Of a stretch of 64,000 nucleotides of DNA, positions 53,927 through 62,786 are shown one piece after another; position 1 is the stretch's first letter, and every line of letters begins with the position of its first letter. The position numbers and the translations under genes are program-made. The notes under the pieces were generated by a model. That model worked only from the letters and a program-made list of their open reading frames with translations, was not told the DNA's origin and searched no databases. Origin of the DNA: Moraxellaceae bacterium (GTDB taxonomy: Bacteria > Pseudomonadota > Gammaproteobacteria > Burkholderiales > Rhodocyclaceae). Location of the stretch: positions 47,244-111,243 of the forward strand of contig JAVHYF010000014.1 of NCBI GenBank assembly GCA_031119205.1, written 5' to 3'.

Positions 53927-55174
53927 ATGAGCCAGGTCGAGATCCTCGCCACCGCATTGTTTGCGCTGGCGGTTGTACATACCTTCATGGCGAGCCGTTT
54001 CGAGCATCTGGCTCACCATTCGAAATCTCACGGTGGTCTCTGGCATCTGCTGGGCGAGATCGAGGCCGTGTTCGGCATCTGGGCCTGCGTCCTCATCCTG
54101 TTCATGCTGCCCATGCTGGGTGGCGGCGAGACCCTGGCTTACCTGCAGGGGCTGAACTTCACGGAACCGATGTTCGTTTTCGCGGTGATGGTCATCGCTG
54201 CGACCAAGCCCATCCTGCAACTTGCGACGCTGGGCGTGCGCGGGCTGGCGAGCGTGCTGCCGTTGCCGCGCAGTCTTGCGATTGTCGTCGTGTCGATATC
54301 CGTGGTGCCGCTGATGGGTTCGCTCATTACCGAGCCCGCAGCCATGACGCTCGCGGCCCTGATCCTGCGCGATGCCTTGTTCAGCCAGGGGGCTTCGACA
54401 CGCCTCAAGTACGCCACATTGGGCGTGCTGTTCGTCAACGTATCCATAGGTGGCACGCTGACCAGCTATGCGGCACCCCCTGTGTTGATGGTGGCCGGCA
54501 CCTGGGGCTGGGATTCCGCATTCATGCTGCAGACCTTCGGCTGGAAGGCTGCGCTGGCTGTGCTCGTCAATACGGTGCTGCTGACGCTGCTATTCCGTCG
54601 CGAGCTGCTCGGACTCAAGGCCGTGACGCAGGAGATCCGGCGCGTGCCCTACGTGGTGATGTTGATCCACGTGCTGTTCCTGGCCGGCGTGGTGGTGTGC
54701 GGCCATTACCCGGTTGCGTTCATTCCGCTGCTCTTGCTGTTCCTCGGTTTTGCGGACGCCTACAAACAGTTCCAGGACCGTCTGCTCCTGCGTGAGGGTT
54801 TGATGGTGGCGCTCTTCCTGGCCGGCCTCGTCATCCTGGGTGGTTTGCAGCGCTGGTGGTTGCAGCCGCTGCTGGCGGACATGGATGAGCGCCTGCTGTT
54901 CTTCGGCGCGGTGGGGCTGACGGCGATTACGGACAATGCGGCGCTGACGTACCTGGGCTCGCTGGTCGAAGGCGTGAGCGATGGCTTCAAGTACGCACTG
55001 GTGGCCGGGGCGGTGGCGGGTGGTGGCCTGACCGTGATCGCCAATGCCCCGAACCCGGCCGGCTTCGCATTGCTGAAGAACTACTTCGATGATGCGGCGA
55101 TCAGCCCCTTGAAACTGTTCCTCGCTGCCTTGGCACCGACTGCGGTTGCGATCCTGTTTTTCCTCGCCTTCTAG
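53927..55174 (+). CDS. Putative Na+/H+ antiporter family protein (second of a tandem pair)
   Basis: 415 residues from the ATG at 53927 (GGAGAG site 5 bp upstream). Same family and same helices as the gene before it, with matching blocks NFTEPMFVFAVMVIAATKP, SLITEPAAMTLAALILRD, KYATLGVLFVNVSIGGTLTS and LTYLGSLVEGVSDGFKYALV. The copies are clearly paralogous. They could work as a heteromeric pair or be a recent duplication with divided roles. The next gene begins 178 bp downstream. Confidence 0.85.
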   Translation: MSQVEILATALFALAVVHTFMASRFEHLAHHSKSHGGLWHLLGEIEAVFGIWACVLILFMLPMLGGGETLAYLQGLNFTEPMFVFAVMVIAATKPILQLATLGVRGLASVLPLPRSLAIVVVSISVVPLMGSLITEPAAMTLAALILRDALFSQGASTRLKYATLGVLFVNVSIGGTLTSYAAPPVLMVAGTWGWDSAFMLQTFGWKAALAVLVNTVLLTLLFRRELLGLKAVTQEIRRVPYVVMLIHVLFLAGVVVCGHYPVAFIPLLLLFLGFADAYKQFQDRLLLREGLMVALFLAGLVILGGLQRWWLQPLLADMDERLLFFGAVGLTAITDNAALTYLGSLVEGVSDGFKYALVAGAVAGGGLTVIANAPNPAGFALLKNYFDDAAISPLKLFLAALAPTAVAILFFLAF

Positions 55175-55352
55175 AAGGCTTCAGCAAAATCGCCCTGTTG
55201 AATTTGTTGTTGATTGATGGATGTGGCGGATTGCCCGCGGATTTTTCGGTTGCGTGCCGTGTAGCCCATTGGTCCAGCGTGAATTTTCCCGTCATATCGG
55301 CGTATTAGTGTTTCAATGCAAGCCTTCCGCAAAGACCACTTTCCGCCGAATC

Positions 55353-57806
55353 GTGAAGAAGAATTTCCTGGCGCCTTGGCCAAGAAGGCGATTCATCCAG
55401 TCACTGTCTGCCGCTGCCGGATCGCTCGGGGTTTTCGGTTGCGGTAGCTCGAATAATCCGGTGACGGTCACCGGGGCGGGGGGCAATACTGCCGCCGGTG
55501 GTGCCTCCTCGCCATCGAACAATTCCGCGAACAAACCCGCTGGTGGTGCGCCACCCGGGGGGCCGGCTGCCGGCGGGACCCGCCCGCTGACGCCGTCCAT
55601 CACGATTAGCCCGCTGCCGAGCATTTCCTTCGTTGGTGGCACGGCGGGTACGCAGTCGCTGGCGCAGTTCGTCCGCGTGCCTGCAGGCTACGACGCACCG
55701 CGTTTCACTTTGCAAGGGGCACTGCCTGTCGGGGTCAGCTTTGACAACCAGTCGGGTGTGCTCAGCTACGACGGCAACGGCCCCGCACCCCAGATCACCA
55801 ACCTGAGCCTCGCAGCCACGGCAGATCCGCTGCCGGACTACATCGCCACCTTGTCACTCACATCGTCGGCAGGCGGGGCGTTGTTGCCGTGGACGGTGGG
55901 CCACTTCTTCCGCCAGGGCGATGTGCCGGCAGGGCAGTCGGTCCGCGCTGACATCGGCGATTTCCAGGCCGAGATACGCAATCGCTGGCCGGATGGCTCG
56001 GTGAAGTTCGCGGTGTTGTCCGGGCGTTGTGATTTCACGGCCGGCACGCCGCGCATGCTTGCCCTGCTGCGCGGTGTCGCGGCGGCCGGGACTCCCTTGT
56101 CCGAGGCCAACCTGGTTGCGGCCAGTCCGAACATCGTCGTGCAGGTGGGAGCTGCCGCCGTCGCGCTCACCTCCGTCATCGGTTCCCCGGTCCGCCAGTT
56201 GCTGCAGGGTCCGGTCGCCTCCGAATGGCAGTACCGCCTGCCTGTCAGTGGTGACTCGCAGCTGTGCGTCTGGCTCTATGTCCGCCTGTACAAGGGGGGG
56301 CGTGTCGAGTTCATGGCCAGCATCGAGAATGGCCACTTCGACTTCACGGGTGCCGGCAATCGCGTCGGGCGGGTGGTTGTCACGTCCGGCGCCACGACGC
56401 TGTACGACAGTGGCGCGAATGTGGACATCAAGAGCCACACGCGCATGGTTTGCGCGAGTGGCCACAGCGGCAAGCTGTGGATCGGTGGCGACCCGGGCAT
56501 CGTGCCGCGCCACATGTCTTCGTATGTGCAGGCCAGTGCCGCAGTGCCGGCCTTTCAGGCCACCAGCATCTCTGACAATGCCTATGGCAGCTTTGCGCAG
56601 AGCTACACGCCTTACGCGCAGCACAACCTGCCCGGCAACCAGTTGGGTGGGGCTGGCGACCATTCCTCCATCGGCTGGTTGCCGCGCTGGGATGCGTGCT
56701 GGGCTGTCGCGGCGGATCCGCGGGCCTATCGCGCGGTGCTGGTCAACTCGTTTGCCTCGGCCGCGTACTCCGTCCACTTCCGCAGCGGAACGACGCGGGA
56801 TGTCGTGGCTTATGGCGAGCATCCGACCGTCATCAGAGCACAGAGTGCGGGTCATACCGTGCCGGGCGGTCGGGCTTTCTGGTCCGGCCAGTACGGCGGC
56901 GACTGGGATGTCTCGCACGGCTGGCTGCCCGGTTATACGGCCTACCTGCTGACAGGCGATTACTGGCACCTGGAAGAACTCCAGTTCTATGTGAAGTGGG
57001 ACCACTACACCGGCAACGTGTCCTATCGCGGCAACGCGACAGGCCTGGTTGTCCGCAACCGCCAGATGCGCGGCGTTGCCTGGGGCCTGCGTAACCTGGG
57101 CCTGTGCGCAGCACTCACGCCCGACGATCATCCGGAGCGCGCGAATTACGTGAATGCGTTCGGGGCGTCGATGGTCTGGATGGAGGCGTATCACACCAAT
57201 GCGCTGGGCGTGCTGACCGAGCCCGAGAACTGGGGCGACCCCGGTGGGCACGCGTTCTGGGAAAGCGACTACGCGGTCGGCTCGCTGTGCTGGATCGCCG
57301 ACATGAAGCTGCTGGCAGGCGCCCAGCAGACCGCCCACCAGACATTGATCCAGCGCGTCGGGGCAGGGTTGGTCAAGCGTTATGCAGCCGGTAGCGACCC
57401 GACAGGCTGGCTGTGGTCACACCAGCCCTATCGCCTCTATCTGGCTCCCGGTGCGTGGGCGGGCTACGTCGCAGGGCATTCCGAGACGCAGCGCCAGGCC
57501 TTGATCGACGCCAACTACGGGATCACCTATCAGCGCTTTACCGGTCTTCCCAGGGATCCGTCCTGGGACAACGGTTTTATCCGCAACACCTCCGGCGGCA
57601 ATGTGCATCCGAATTCCTGGGCCACGAAGAGCAGCTTCGGCAGCGACTACTTCGAGTACGGCATGAGTGCGCTGGCGATGTGCGTGAACCAGAACGTGCC
57701 CGGCGCTGTGACTGCCTTCAGCCGCATCCTGTCCGCGGTTAACTACAACAGCTGCAAGGCCGGGCTGTCGAACGACCCCCGCTGGGGCATCGCACCGAGA
57801 GCATGA
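55353..57806 (+). CDS. Tat-exported lyase-like protein with a YetA/PcRGLX-type RIFT barrel
   Basis: 817 residues from a GTG (an upstream ATG at 55221 is also in frame). The N-terminus has a Tat motif (PRRRFIQS) and a lipobox-like GVFGCGSS, then a Gly/Pro/Asn-rich spacer, a putative Ig-like (He_PIG) domain ending GVSFDNQSGVLSYDGNG, and a region with EIRNRWPDGSVKFAVLSG, typical of the RIFT barrel of YetA/exo-rhamnogalacturonan-lyase-like proteins. The C-terminal half looks like an alpha/alpha toroid. A surface lipoprotein acting on a polysaccharide is the best reading. It overlaps the next gene by 4 bp, so the two are coupled. The substrate could be the cell's own exopolysaccharide or plant pectin. 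Confidence 0.65.
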   Translation: MKKNFLAPWPRRRFIQSLSAAAGSLGVFGCGSSNNPVTVTGAGGNTAAGGASSPSNNSANKPAGGAPPGGPAAGGTRPLTPSITISPLPSISFVGGTAGTQSLAQFVRVPAGYDAPRFTLQGALPVGVSFDNQSGVLSYDGNGPAPQITNLSLAATADPLPDYIATLSLTSSAGGALLPWTVGHFFRQGDVPAGQSVRADIGDFQAEIRNRWPDGSVKFAVLSGRCDFTAGTPRMLALLRGVAAAGTPLSEANLVAASPNIVVQVGAAAVALTSVIGSPVRQLLQGPVASEWQYRLPVSGDSQLCVWLYVRLYKGGRVEFMASIENGHFDFTGAGNRVGRVVVTSGATTLYDSGANVDIKSHTRMVCASGHSGKLWIGGDPGIVPRHMSSYVQASAAVPAFQATSISDNAYGSFAQSYTPYAQHNLPGNQLGGAGDHSSIGWLPRWDACWAVAADPRAYRAVLVNSFASAAYSVHFRSGTTRDVVAYGEHPTVIRAQSAGHTVPGGRAFWSGQYGGDWDVSHGWLPGYTAYLLTGDYWHLEELQFYVKWDHYTGNVSYRGNATGLVVRNRQMRGVAWGLRNLGLCAALTPDDHPERANYVNAFGASMVWMEAYHTNALGVLTEPENWGDPGGHAFWESDYAVGSLCWIADMKLLAGAQQTAHQTLIQRVGAGLVKRYAAGSDPTGWLWSHQPYRLYLAPGAWAGYVAGHSETQRQALIDANYGITYQRFTGLPRDPSWDNGFIRNTSGGNVHPNSWATKSSFGSDYFEYGMSALAMCVNQNVPGAVTAFSRILSAVNYNSCKAGLSNDPRWGIAPRA

Positions 57807-59098
57807 GCATGAGGCTGAGCGCGACTTCCAATCCCTTTACGCTCGGTGTGCTGTTGCCGCAGGCGGCGATCTGGTCGGCCGACAACGTGCCGGGCTCGTT
57901 CGATTCCACCACCAGTACCTGGGTGCCCGGCAAGGGAGCTGATGGCCGGGTCACTGCGGCCAGCTGGGCCCAGGTTCCCGTCGGGCGCTGGGTCAAGGTT
58001 GCGGGCACGCGCATGGATGCCCTGGATGCCGTGGTGAAGGCGAGGCTTCCCGGCTGGCGGGATCGCGGGGTGGGAGGCTGGGACGGCATCGTCGGTGCCT
58101 GGTCCGGCATGGCGGTGGACCCCATGTCGCCACGGGCCTGGTTCTTCGGCGGCGGTCACCATGACAGCGCCAACAACGGCCTGTATCGCTTCGATTTCAA
58201 CCGCATGAGCTGGGACATCGAGATCCTGCCGACCGACCCGGCGCGCTTCGATCCCCGCTACACCACCTCGGGCACCGGCAGCTTCACCATCTATCCGCCG
58301 GCCGACGACTATGCCAGAGCCAATCCCGCGGACTACTCGGTGGCCTATGACTGCTTCTGGCCATTCGAGCCCAACACGCCAACCGCTCGCCATACCTATG
58401 GCAGCCTGGTGTACAACCCCGTGCGCAACGAGTTGATGATGTGGTGCCGGCGTACCTGGGTGGCCGATCTGGCGACCGGCAGCTGGCGTGTCTACAACCC
58501 GCATGCCCAGCATGGCGCCAATGCGACCAGCGGCGAGAACATGTTCTGCTTCTATGACGCGGCCCGCCAGCGGCTGGTGCTGAACTGCACCCAGTACGGC
58601 AACCAGGGACGCAACATGGAGTTCGACCCGGTCAGCAAGAACTTCTATGTGTCACAGGTCGCGCTTCCTTCGGGGGACCATGCATGGACTTTTGCGAGCT
58701 GCTACTACGGTAGCCGCGTCTACGCCTTCGCGCGTCCCGATATCCTTCGTACCGGCAAGGTGCTTGTCTATGACCTGCCGTCGAACACGCGTACCGAGGT
58801 GGCCATCAACGGACCGGCTGCCGCGGACACCTACCAGAACTACTACGACGGTGGCGCCTCGGCCTACGTGCCGGAAGTGGGCAAGTTGCTGGTAGCCACG
58901 TACTCGGATTCGGCCAAGGCCTTGCGCCTGTACTGGTGCGATCCGCTCACTGGTGACGTGCAGCACGCGAACATTCCCGGCCCCTGGGACGACTCGCAGA
59001 TACTGCCCGAGACCAAGATGCAGTACATCCCGCATCTGCGGGCCGTGGTGCATATGTCGCGCGCCTCGCAGGAGTGGCGGGTACTGCGCATGGCATGA
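57803..59098 (+). CDS. Beta-propeller-like protein of unknown function
   Basis: 431 residues. No signal peptide is evident at the N-terminus (MSMRLSATSNPFTLGVLLP). The sequence shows repeated blade-like patterns: AWFFGGGHHDSANNGLYRFD, HTYGSLVYNPVRNELMMWCR, GENMFCFYDAARQRLVLNC and VYAFARPDILRTGKVLVYDL, with Kelch-like spacing. It begins inside the last codon of the lyase-like gene (ATGA), so it is almost certainly part of the same function. Export could depend on the partner. The assignment is structural only; no enzyme motif was found. Confidence 0.6.
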   Translation: MSMRLSATSNPFTLGVLLPQAAIWSADNVPGSFDSTTSTWVPGKGADGRVTAASWAQVPVGRWVKVAGTRMDALDAVVKARLPGWRDRGVGGWDGIVGAWSGMAVDPMSPRAWFFGGGHHDSANNGLYRFDFNRMSWDIEILPTDPARFDPRYTTSGTGSFTIYPPADDYARANPADYSVAYDCFWPFEPNTPTARHTYGSLVYNPVRNELMMWCRRTWVADLATGSWRVYNPHAQHGANATSGENMFCFYDAARQRLVLNCTQYGNQGRNMEFDPVSKNFYVSQVALPSGDHAWTFASCYYGSRVYAFARPDILRTGKVLVYDLPSNTRTEVAINGPAAADTYQNYYDGGASAYVPEVGKLLVATYSDSAKALRLYWCDPLTGDVQHANIPGPWDDSQILPETKMQYIPHLRAVVHMSRASQEWRVLRMA

Positions 59099-59131
59099 TG
59101 GGTCTTTCCCCGCTTGAGGGAGGACGTCCGC

Positions 59132-60034
59132 ATGCAGTCTCCTGCTCCGTCGTCAGGGTCCGGTGGATTGTCGGCCCTCCAGGTGCCGGCACATGTCGTC
59201 GTGTTGATGGTGTTCCAGAAGCCCGATCAGGTGGTGTGGTTGATCGAGTTGCTGCTGCGGTTGGGGGCTGCTGTCGTGGTGCACGTGGATGCCAAGCACG
59301 TCGCCCGTTTTGCGGGCTTGCCGCAACGCTTCGCCCACGATCCACGCGTCCATGTCCTCGACTGCTCGGTACGCGTCAACTGGGGGGGCTTCTCGCAGGT
59401 CAGGGCGACCCTGCTGGGTGTCCAGGCAGCGCTGGACCGGTTTCCGTCCTTCCGTTACCTGCATCTCATGAGTGGTGAGTGCCTGCCCTTGATGGACTTC
59501 GGGTCGATCGGGGCGCGCATCGATACCTTGCCCGAGGATGCGGACTTCATCGAGAGCGAACACAAGCCGGGCTATGCCTGGCGCATCAACCGCTACAACA
59601 TCCTCGGCGAGCACCCGCGCAACCGCGCGCACTGGCACAACCTGGCCTTCAAGAAGCTGCGCGATCTCCAGAAGCCCCTGCCGCCGCGGCGTAACTTCGG
59701 CCTCGACGAAATCCGCATCGGCAGTCAGTGGTGGTCGATGCGTGCCGACAGCGTGCGGGCCATGTGGGAGCAGGCAGGCGACATGGAGATGTTCTGCCGT
59801 CGCTTCCGCTGGACGCGCTGCTCCGACGAGCATTTCTTCCAGATTCTGCATTACCGCGCGGGACGGGTACCGGCAGGCAGCGCACGCCGCGTCCGTTTTC
59901 CGCCTGGTGTGGCCAGCCCGGCGTATCTCGGTCTGGATGAGATCCGGCAGGCAAAGGCGGAAGGTTGTCTGTTCGCACGCAAGGTGGAGACAGATGTCGC
60001 GCGCGATTACTGGCAGGAGGGGGCCGGCGCGTGA
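59132..60034 (+). CDS. Glycosyltransferase, GT14/core-2 branching-like
   Basis: 300 residues from the ATG preceded by GAGGGAGG. Blocks VPAHVVVLMVFQKPDQVVWL, HVDAKHVARFAG, FRYLHLMSGECLPLMDFGSI and QWWSMRADSVRAMWEQ are those of the core-2/I-branching (GT14) family, which has no typical DXD and adds sugars such as xylose or N-acetylglucosamine; LMSGECLPL corresponds to the family LSGxDxPL region. It follows the propeller-like gene by 33 bp on the same strand. Role: probable polysaccharide synthesis in the cytoplasm. Confidence 0.8.
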   Translation: MQSPAPSSGSGGLSALQVPAHVVVLMVFQKPDQVVWLIELLLRLGAAVVVHVDAKHVARFAGLPQRFAHDPRVHVLDCSVRVNWGGFSQVRATLLGVQAALDRFPSFRYLHLMSGECLPLMDFGSIGARIDTLPEDADFIESEHKPGYAWRINRYNILGEHPRNRAHWHNLAFKKLRDLQKPLPPRRNFGLDEIRIGSQWWSMRADSVRAMWEQAGDMEMFCRRFRWTRCSDEHFFQILHYRAGRVPAGSARRVRFPPGVASPAYLGLDEIRQAKAEGCLFARKVETDVARDYWQEGAGA

Positions 60035-60067
60035 CGCGGTGAGTGCGTGCTCGCGCCGCGTGCAGGC

Positions 60068-60919
60068 TCAGGGCAGGGCAAAGCGCTGCAGGGTGACTTC
60101 TGCTTCCCGCTTGTCCAGATGCGGGTGGCGGGCGAGGTAGGCCCGCATGTCCTGGGCGGCCAGTTCGCCGCTGTAGGCATTGGCCAGCGGGCGGATGCTG
60201 TGGTCCACCGGCGTGTGGTCCACCACGCCGATCTGCATCCCGTGTCCGGCCAGCAGCACCGGCCAGTGGTAGTCGTAACCCCAGCCCATCGCATTGCCTT
60301 CGTCGAACGGGAACAGCAGCTCGAAGGCCGCAGCGGCAACCGAGAACACCGGACCGATCTCGACGAAGCGGGTGCTGCGTCCCAGCAGGCCACGCTCGCG
60401 CACCGTGATCTGCTTGCTACCACAACTGGTGGGCGTGCGAGCCGGCTGGGCCAGTGCGAAGCCCAGGTGTTGCTGCAGGGCGAGGAAGTTTTCCAGGAAA
60501 CCGTGCGGGATGACGATGTCGTCGTCGCTCACCAGCACATAGTCGAACCTGTCCAGGTCGAAGCCCGCGAGCAGCCGGTTCATCAGGGGAAACTTCGGAA
60601 TACCGCCTTCGATCTCGATGCGTGTCGCCGCGGCCAGCGTCGGGTCGCTGCTCTTGCCGCCGATGCTGGCCCAGGCCTGCGTGACGGCGACACCCTGCGC
60701 GGACGCGAAGCGGCTGGCGAGGTGCGCCGCGGTGTTCTCGCGCTTGCCCAGGTAGGCGCCGATGATGAGGACCTGTGGCGCCCGGGGTGGGCGGGGGATG
60801 CCGGTCGGCAATGCAACGCGGCGGTTAACCAGCTGGCGACGGAAGAGGCTGCGGTAGCTACGCAGTAGCGGTCGCAACTTGTTGTAACGGTCAAGTCTGG
60901 CCAGCGTACGCGTGTGCAT
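60068..60919 (-). CDS. Putative GT-A-type glycosyltransferase
   Basis: 283 residues. APQVLIIGAYLGKREN starts a nucleotide-binding-like fold, and FDYVLVSDDDIVIP carries a DxD-type metal site. GNAMGWGYDYHWPVLLAGHGMQIGVVDH follows as an acceptor-side block, close to what is seen in DUF707-like glycosyltransferases. The protein has no signal peptide or helices. It converges with the GT14 gene (34 bp apart) and heads a minus-strand run of sugar genes. Donor and acceptor are unknown. Confidence 0.68.
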   Translation of the reverse strand: MHTRTLARLDRYNKLRPLLRSYRSLFRRQLVNRRVALPTGIPRPPRAPQVLIIGAYLGKRENTAAHLASRFASAQGVAVTQAWASIGGKSSDPTLAAATRIEIEGGIPKFPLMNRLLAGFDLDRFDYVLVSDDDIVIPHGFLENFLALQQHLGFALAQPARTPTSCGSKQITVRERGLLGRSTRFVEIGPVFSVAAAAFELLFPFDEGNAMGWGYDYHWPVLLAGHGMQIGVVDHTPVDHSIRPLANAYSGELAAQDMRAYLARHPHLDKREAEVTLQRFALP

Positions 60920-60949
60920 GTCGAAACCTCTGGTGCGTGATGCCTCGTT

Positions 60950-62767
60950 TCAGCGCAGCGAGAAATCAGGGGCGTGTGACTGTAGCCAGTGTTCCAGCAT
61001 CTGGCAGATCCACACCATTTCGCCATAGTAGCCCGGATGCTGGGCCAGTTTGTCGCGCAGCAGGGTGTCCAGAAAGGCGGGCTTTACGATGCCGCGTCGT
61101 CCCAGCGCCGTCAGCGCATCACGTGCCTGCGCCTGCAGGCCGGCGTGCTTCAGCGTCCAGGGACCGAAAGGCAGGCCGAAGCCGTGCTTCGGCTTGGTCA
61201 GGATGGGGGGCGGCAGGAAGTCCTTCAGCGCCTCCTTGAAGAACCAGCGCAACTGCTGTCCACGCAGTTTGAACGAGGTGGGCAGCGAGGCCGAGAAGTC
61301 CACCAGCTCGTCTGCCAGCAAGGGGAACGAAACCTCCACGCCAGCCAGCCCAGTGGTACCGATGACCTTGGGCAGGTCGATGTCGGCCAGCGTGAAGCGC
61401 CAGTCGAAACCGAGCTGGCGGTTCAGGGAGCTGTCGGCCTGCACGGCACGCCAGACTTCCCGCTGCAACTGCATCGGCGCGCCGGTATCCACACCGTTCA
61501 GGAAGGCGGGTTCGAAGATGTCCGTCAGGCCCAGACGCAGCAGCAGGTTGTACTGTTCGGTGCGGTCGGGCAGCGGGGTGTTGGCCTGCTCGACGTAGCT
61601 CGCCGCCTTGCGCAGCAAGGGCAGTTTGTGCAGCCAGCGTTGCGTGAGTACCGGCTCCAGCAGCAACTGGCGCAGTGGTGTCGGTACGGACTGGTAGCGC
61701 TCGAAGACCTGTTGCTTGGCATAGCGCAGGTTGCCACCGAACAGTTCGTCACCGCCATCACCCGCAAGCAGTCGCGTGATGCCGTCGGCGCGTGCCAGGC
61801 GGGCGCAGTAATAGGCAGGGACGGCCGACGAATTGCCGAAGGGCTGGTCGTAGTGGGCGGCCACCGTCGGGATGCCGCTGAGCAGATCCTCAGGTGTGAT
61901 GTAGTACTCGTGGTGGCGGATACCGTAGTGGCGCGCCGTGATGCGCGCGTACTCCATCTCGTCGTAGCCCTCGGCCTCGAAGCCGATGGAGTACCCGTCG
62001 ACCGGTCCGCCTGCAGCCTGCGCCATCATGCCGATGACGGTCGAGCTGTCCGTGCCGCCTGACAGGAAGGCGCCACTCACACTGCCTGCGCTCGCCTCGC
62101 GCTCGACCGACGTGCGGACGATGCGGCGGAAGTCCTCGCCCAGGCGCGCCACATCGCCGTCGGCGGGTTCGCTGAAGCGTGCTGACCACCAGCTGCGTTG
62201 CTGCACACCTTGCGGACCTGCCACCAGCAGCGTCGCAGGTGGCAGGCGGCGGATGCCGCGGAAGATGGTGCGCGGGGCAGGGATGGCGTGGAAGTACAGG
62301 TAATCGAAGATGGCCTGCGGTTCGATCTCGCGGGCTACTGGCACCTTGTCTGCGCGGTCGGCGAAGGCGATCCGCTTGCCGTTCTCGGCGACGCACAGGC
62401 TGTAGGTGTTGAAGCGGTCGGTGGCGAGTCCGAGCGTGTGGCTGGCAGTGTCCAGCCACAGCAGGCTGAAGCGCCCGGCGAGCCTGGCCAGCGTGTCTGC
62501 CGGCGAGGCCAGCAGCGCGGGCAGCAAGGAGGCCCATCCTTGTCCGGCGATCTGGCGCGCCAGTGCATCGTCCAGTGCGCGTGGTTCGCCCAGCGTGACC
62601 AGCAACGCACTGCCCTGGCGCCACACATGCGTTCTGGCGCCCGAGGCCTGGAGCAGCAGGCCGTCCTGGTCGACATGCAGGCCGGCATCCGGTGCGATGG
62701 TTGAGAGCAGGTGCGGGAGTGCGTCTAGGTGCTGGGGGTTACCGAGGTCGAGTGAGCCCTGGATCAT
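60950..62767 (-). CDS. Asparagine synthetase-like protein without the N-terminal catalytic Cys
   Basis: 605 residues from the ATG at 62767. The N-terminal third has the glutamine-amidohydrolase fold (LARLAGRFSLLWLDTASHTLGLATDR) but starts MIQGSL, so Cys2, the nucleophile of AsnB, is missing. The C-terminal synthetase domain is intact: PP-loop SGAFLSGGTDSSTVIGMMAQ, LAGDGGDELFGGNLRYAKQQ and LLADELVDFSASLPTSFKLRG. It may use free ammonia, or another amine as beta-lactam synthetases do. It sits between two glycosyltransferase genes, which points to amidation of an exopolysaccharide or its precursor. Similar genes occur in exosortase-linked clusters. Confidence 0.82.
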   Translation of the reverse strand: MIQGSLDLGNPQHLDALPHLLSTIAPDAGLHVDQDGLLLQASGARTHVWRQGSALLVTLGEPRALDDALARQIAGQGWASLLPALLASPADTLARLAGRFSLLWLDTASHTLGLATDRFNTYSLCVAENGKRIAFADRADKVPVAREIEPQAIFDYLYFHAIPAPRTIFRGIRRLPPATLLVAGPQGVQQRSWWSARFSEPADGDVARLGEDFRRIVRTSVEREASAGSVSGAFLSGGTDSSTVIGMMAQAAGGPVDGYSIGFEAEGYDEMEYARITARHYGIRHHEYYITPEDLLSGIPTVAAHYDQPFGNSSAVPAYYCARLARADGITRLLAGDGGDELFGGNLRYAKQQVFERYQSVPTPLRQLLLEPVLTQRWLHKLPLLRKAASYVEQANTPLPDRTEQYNLLLRLGLTDIFEPAFLNGVDTGAPMQLQREVWRAVQADSSLNRQLGFDWRFTLADIDLPKVIGTTGLAGVEVSFPLLADELVDFSASLPTSFKLRGQQLRWFFKEALKDFLPPPILTKPKHGFGLPFGPWTLKHAGLQAQARDALTALGRRGIVKPAFLDTLLRDKLAQHPGYYGEMVWICQMLEHWLQSHAPDFSLR

Positions 62768-62786
62768 GGAAATGACAGTTTTCTTT

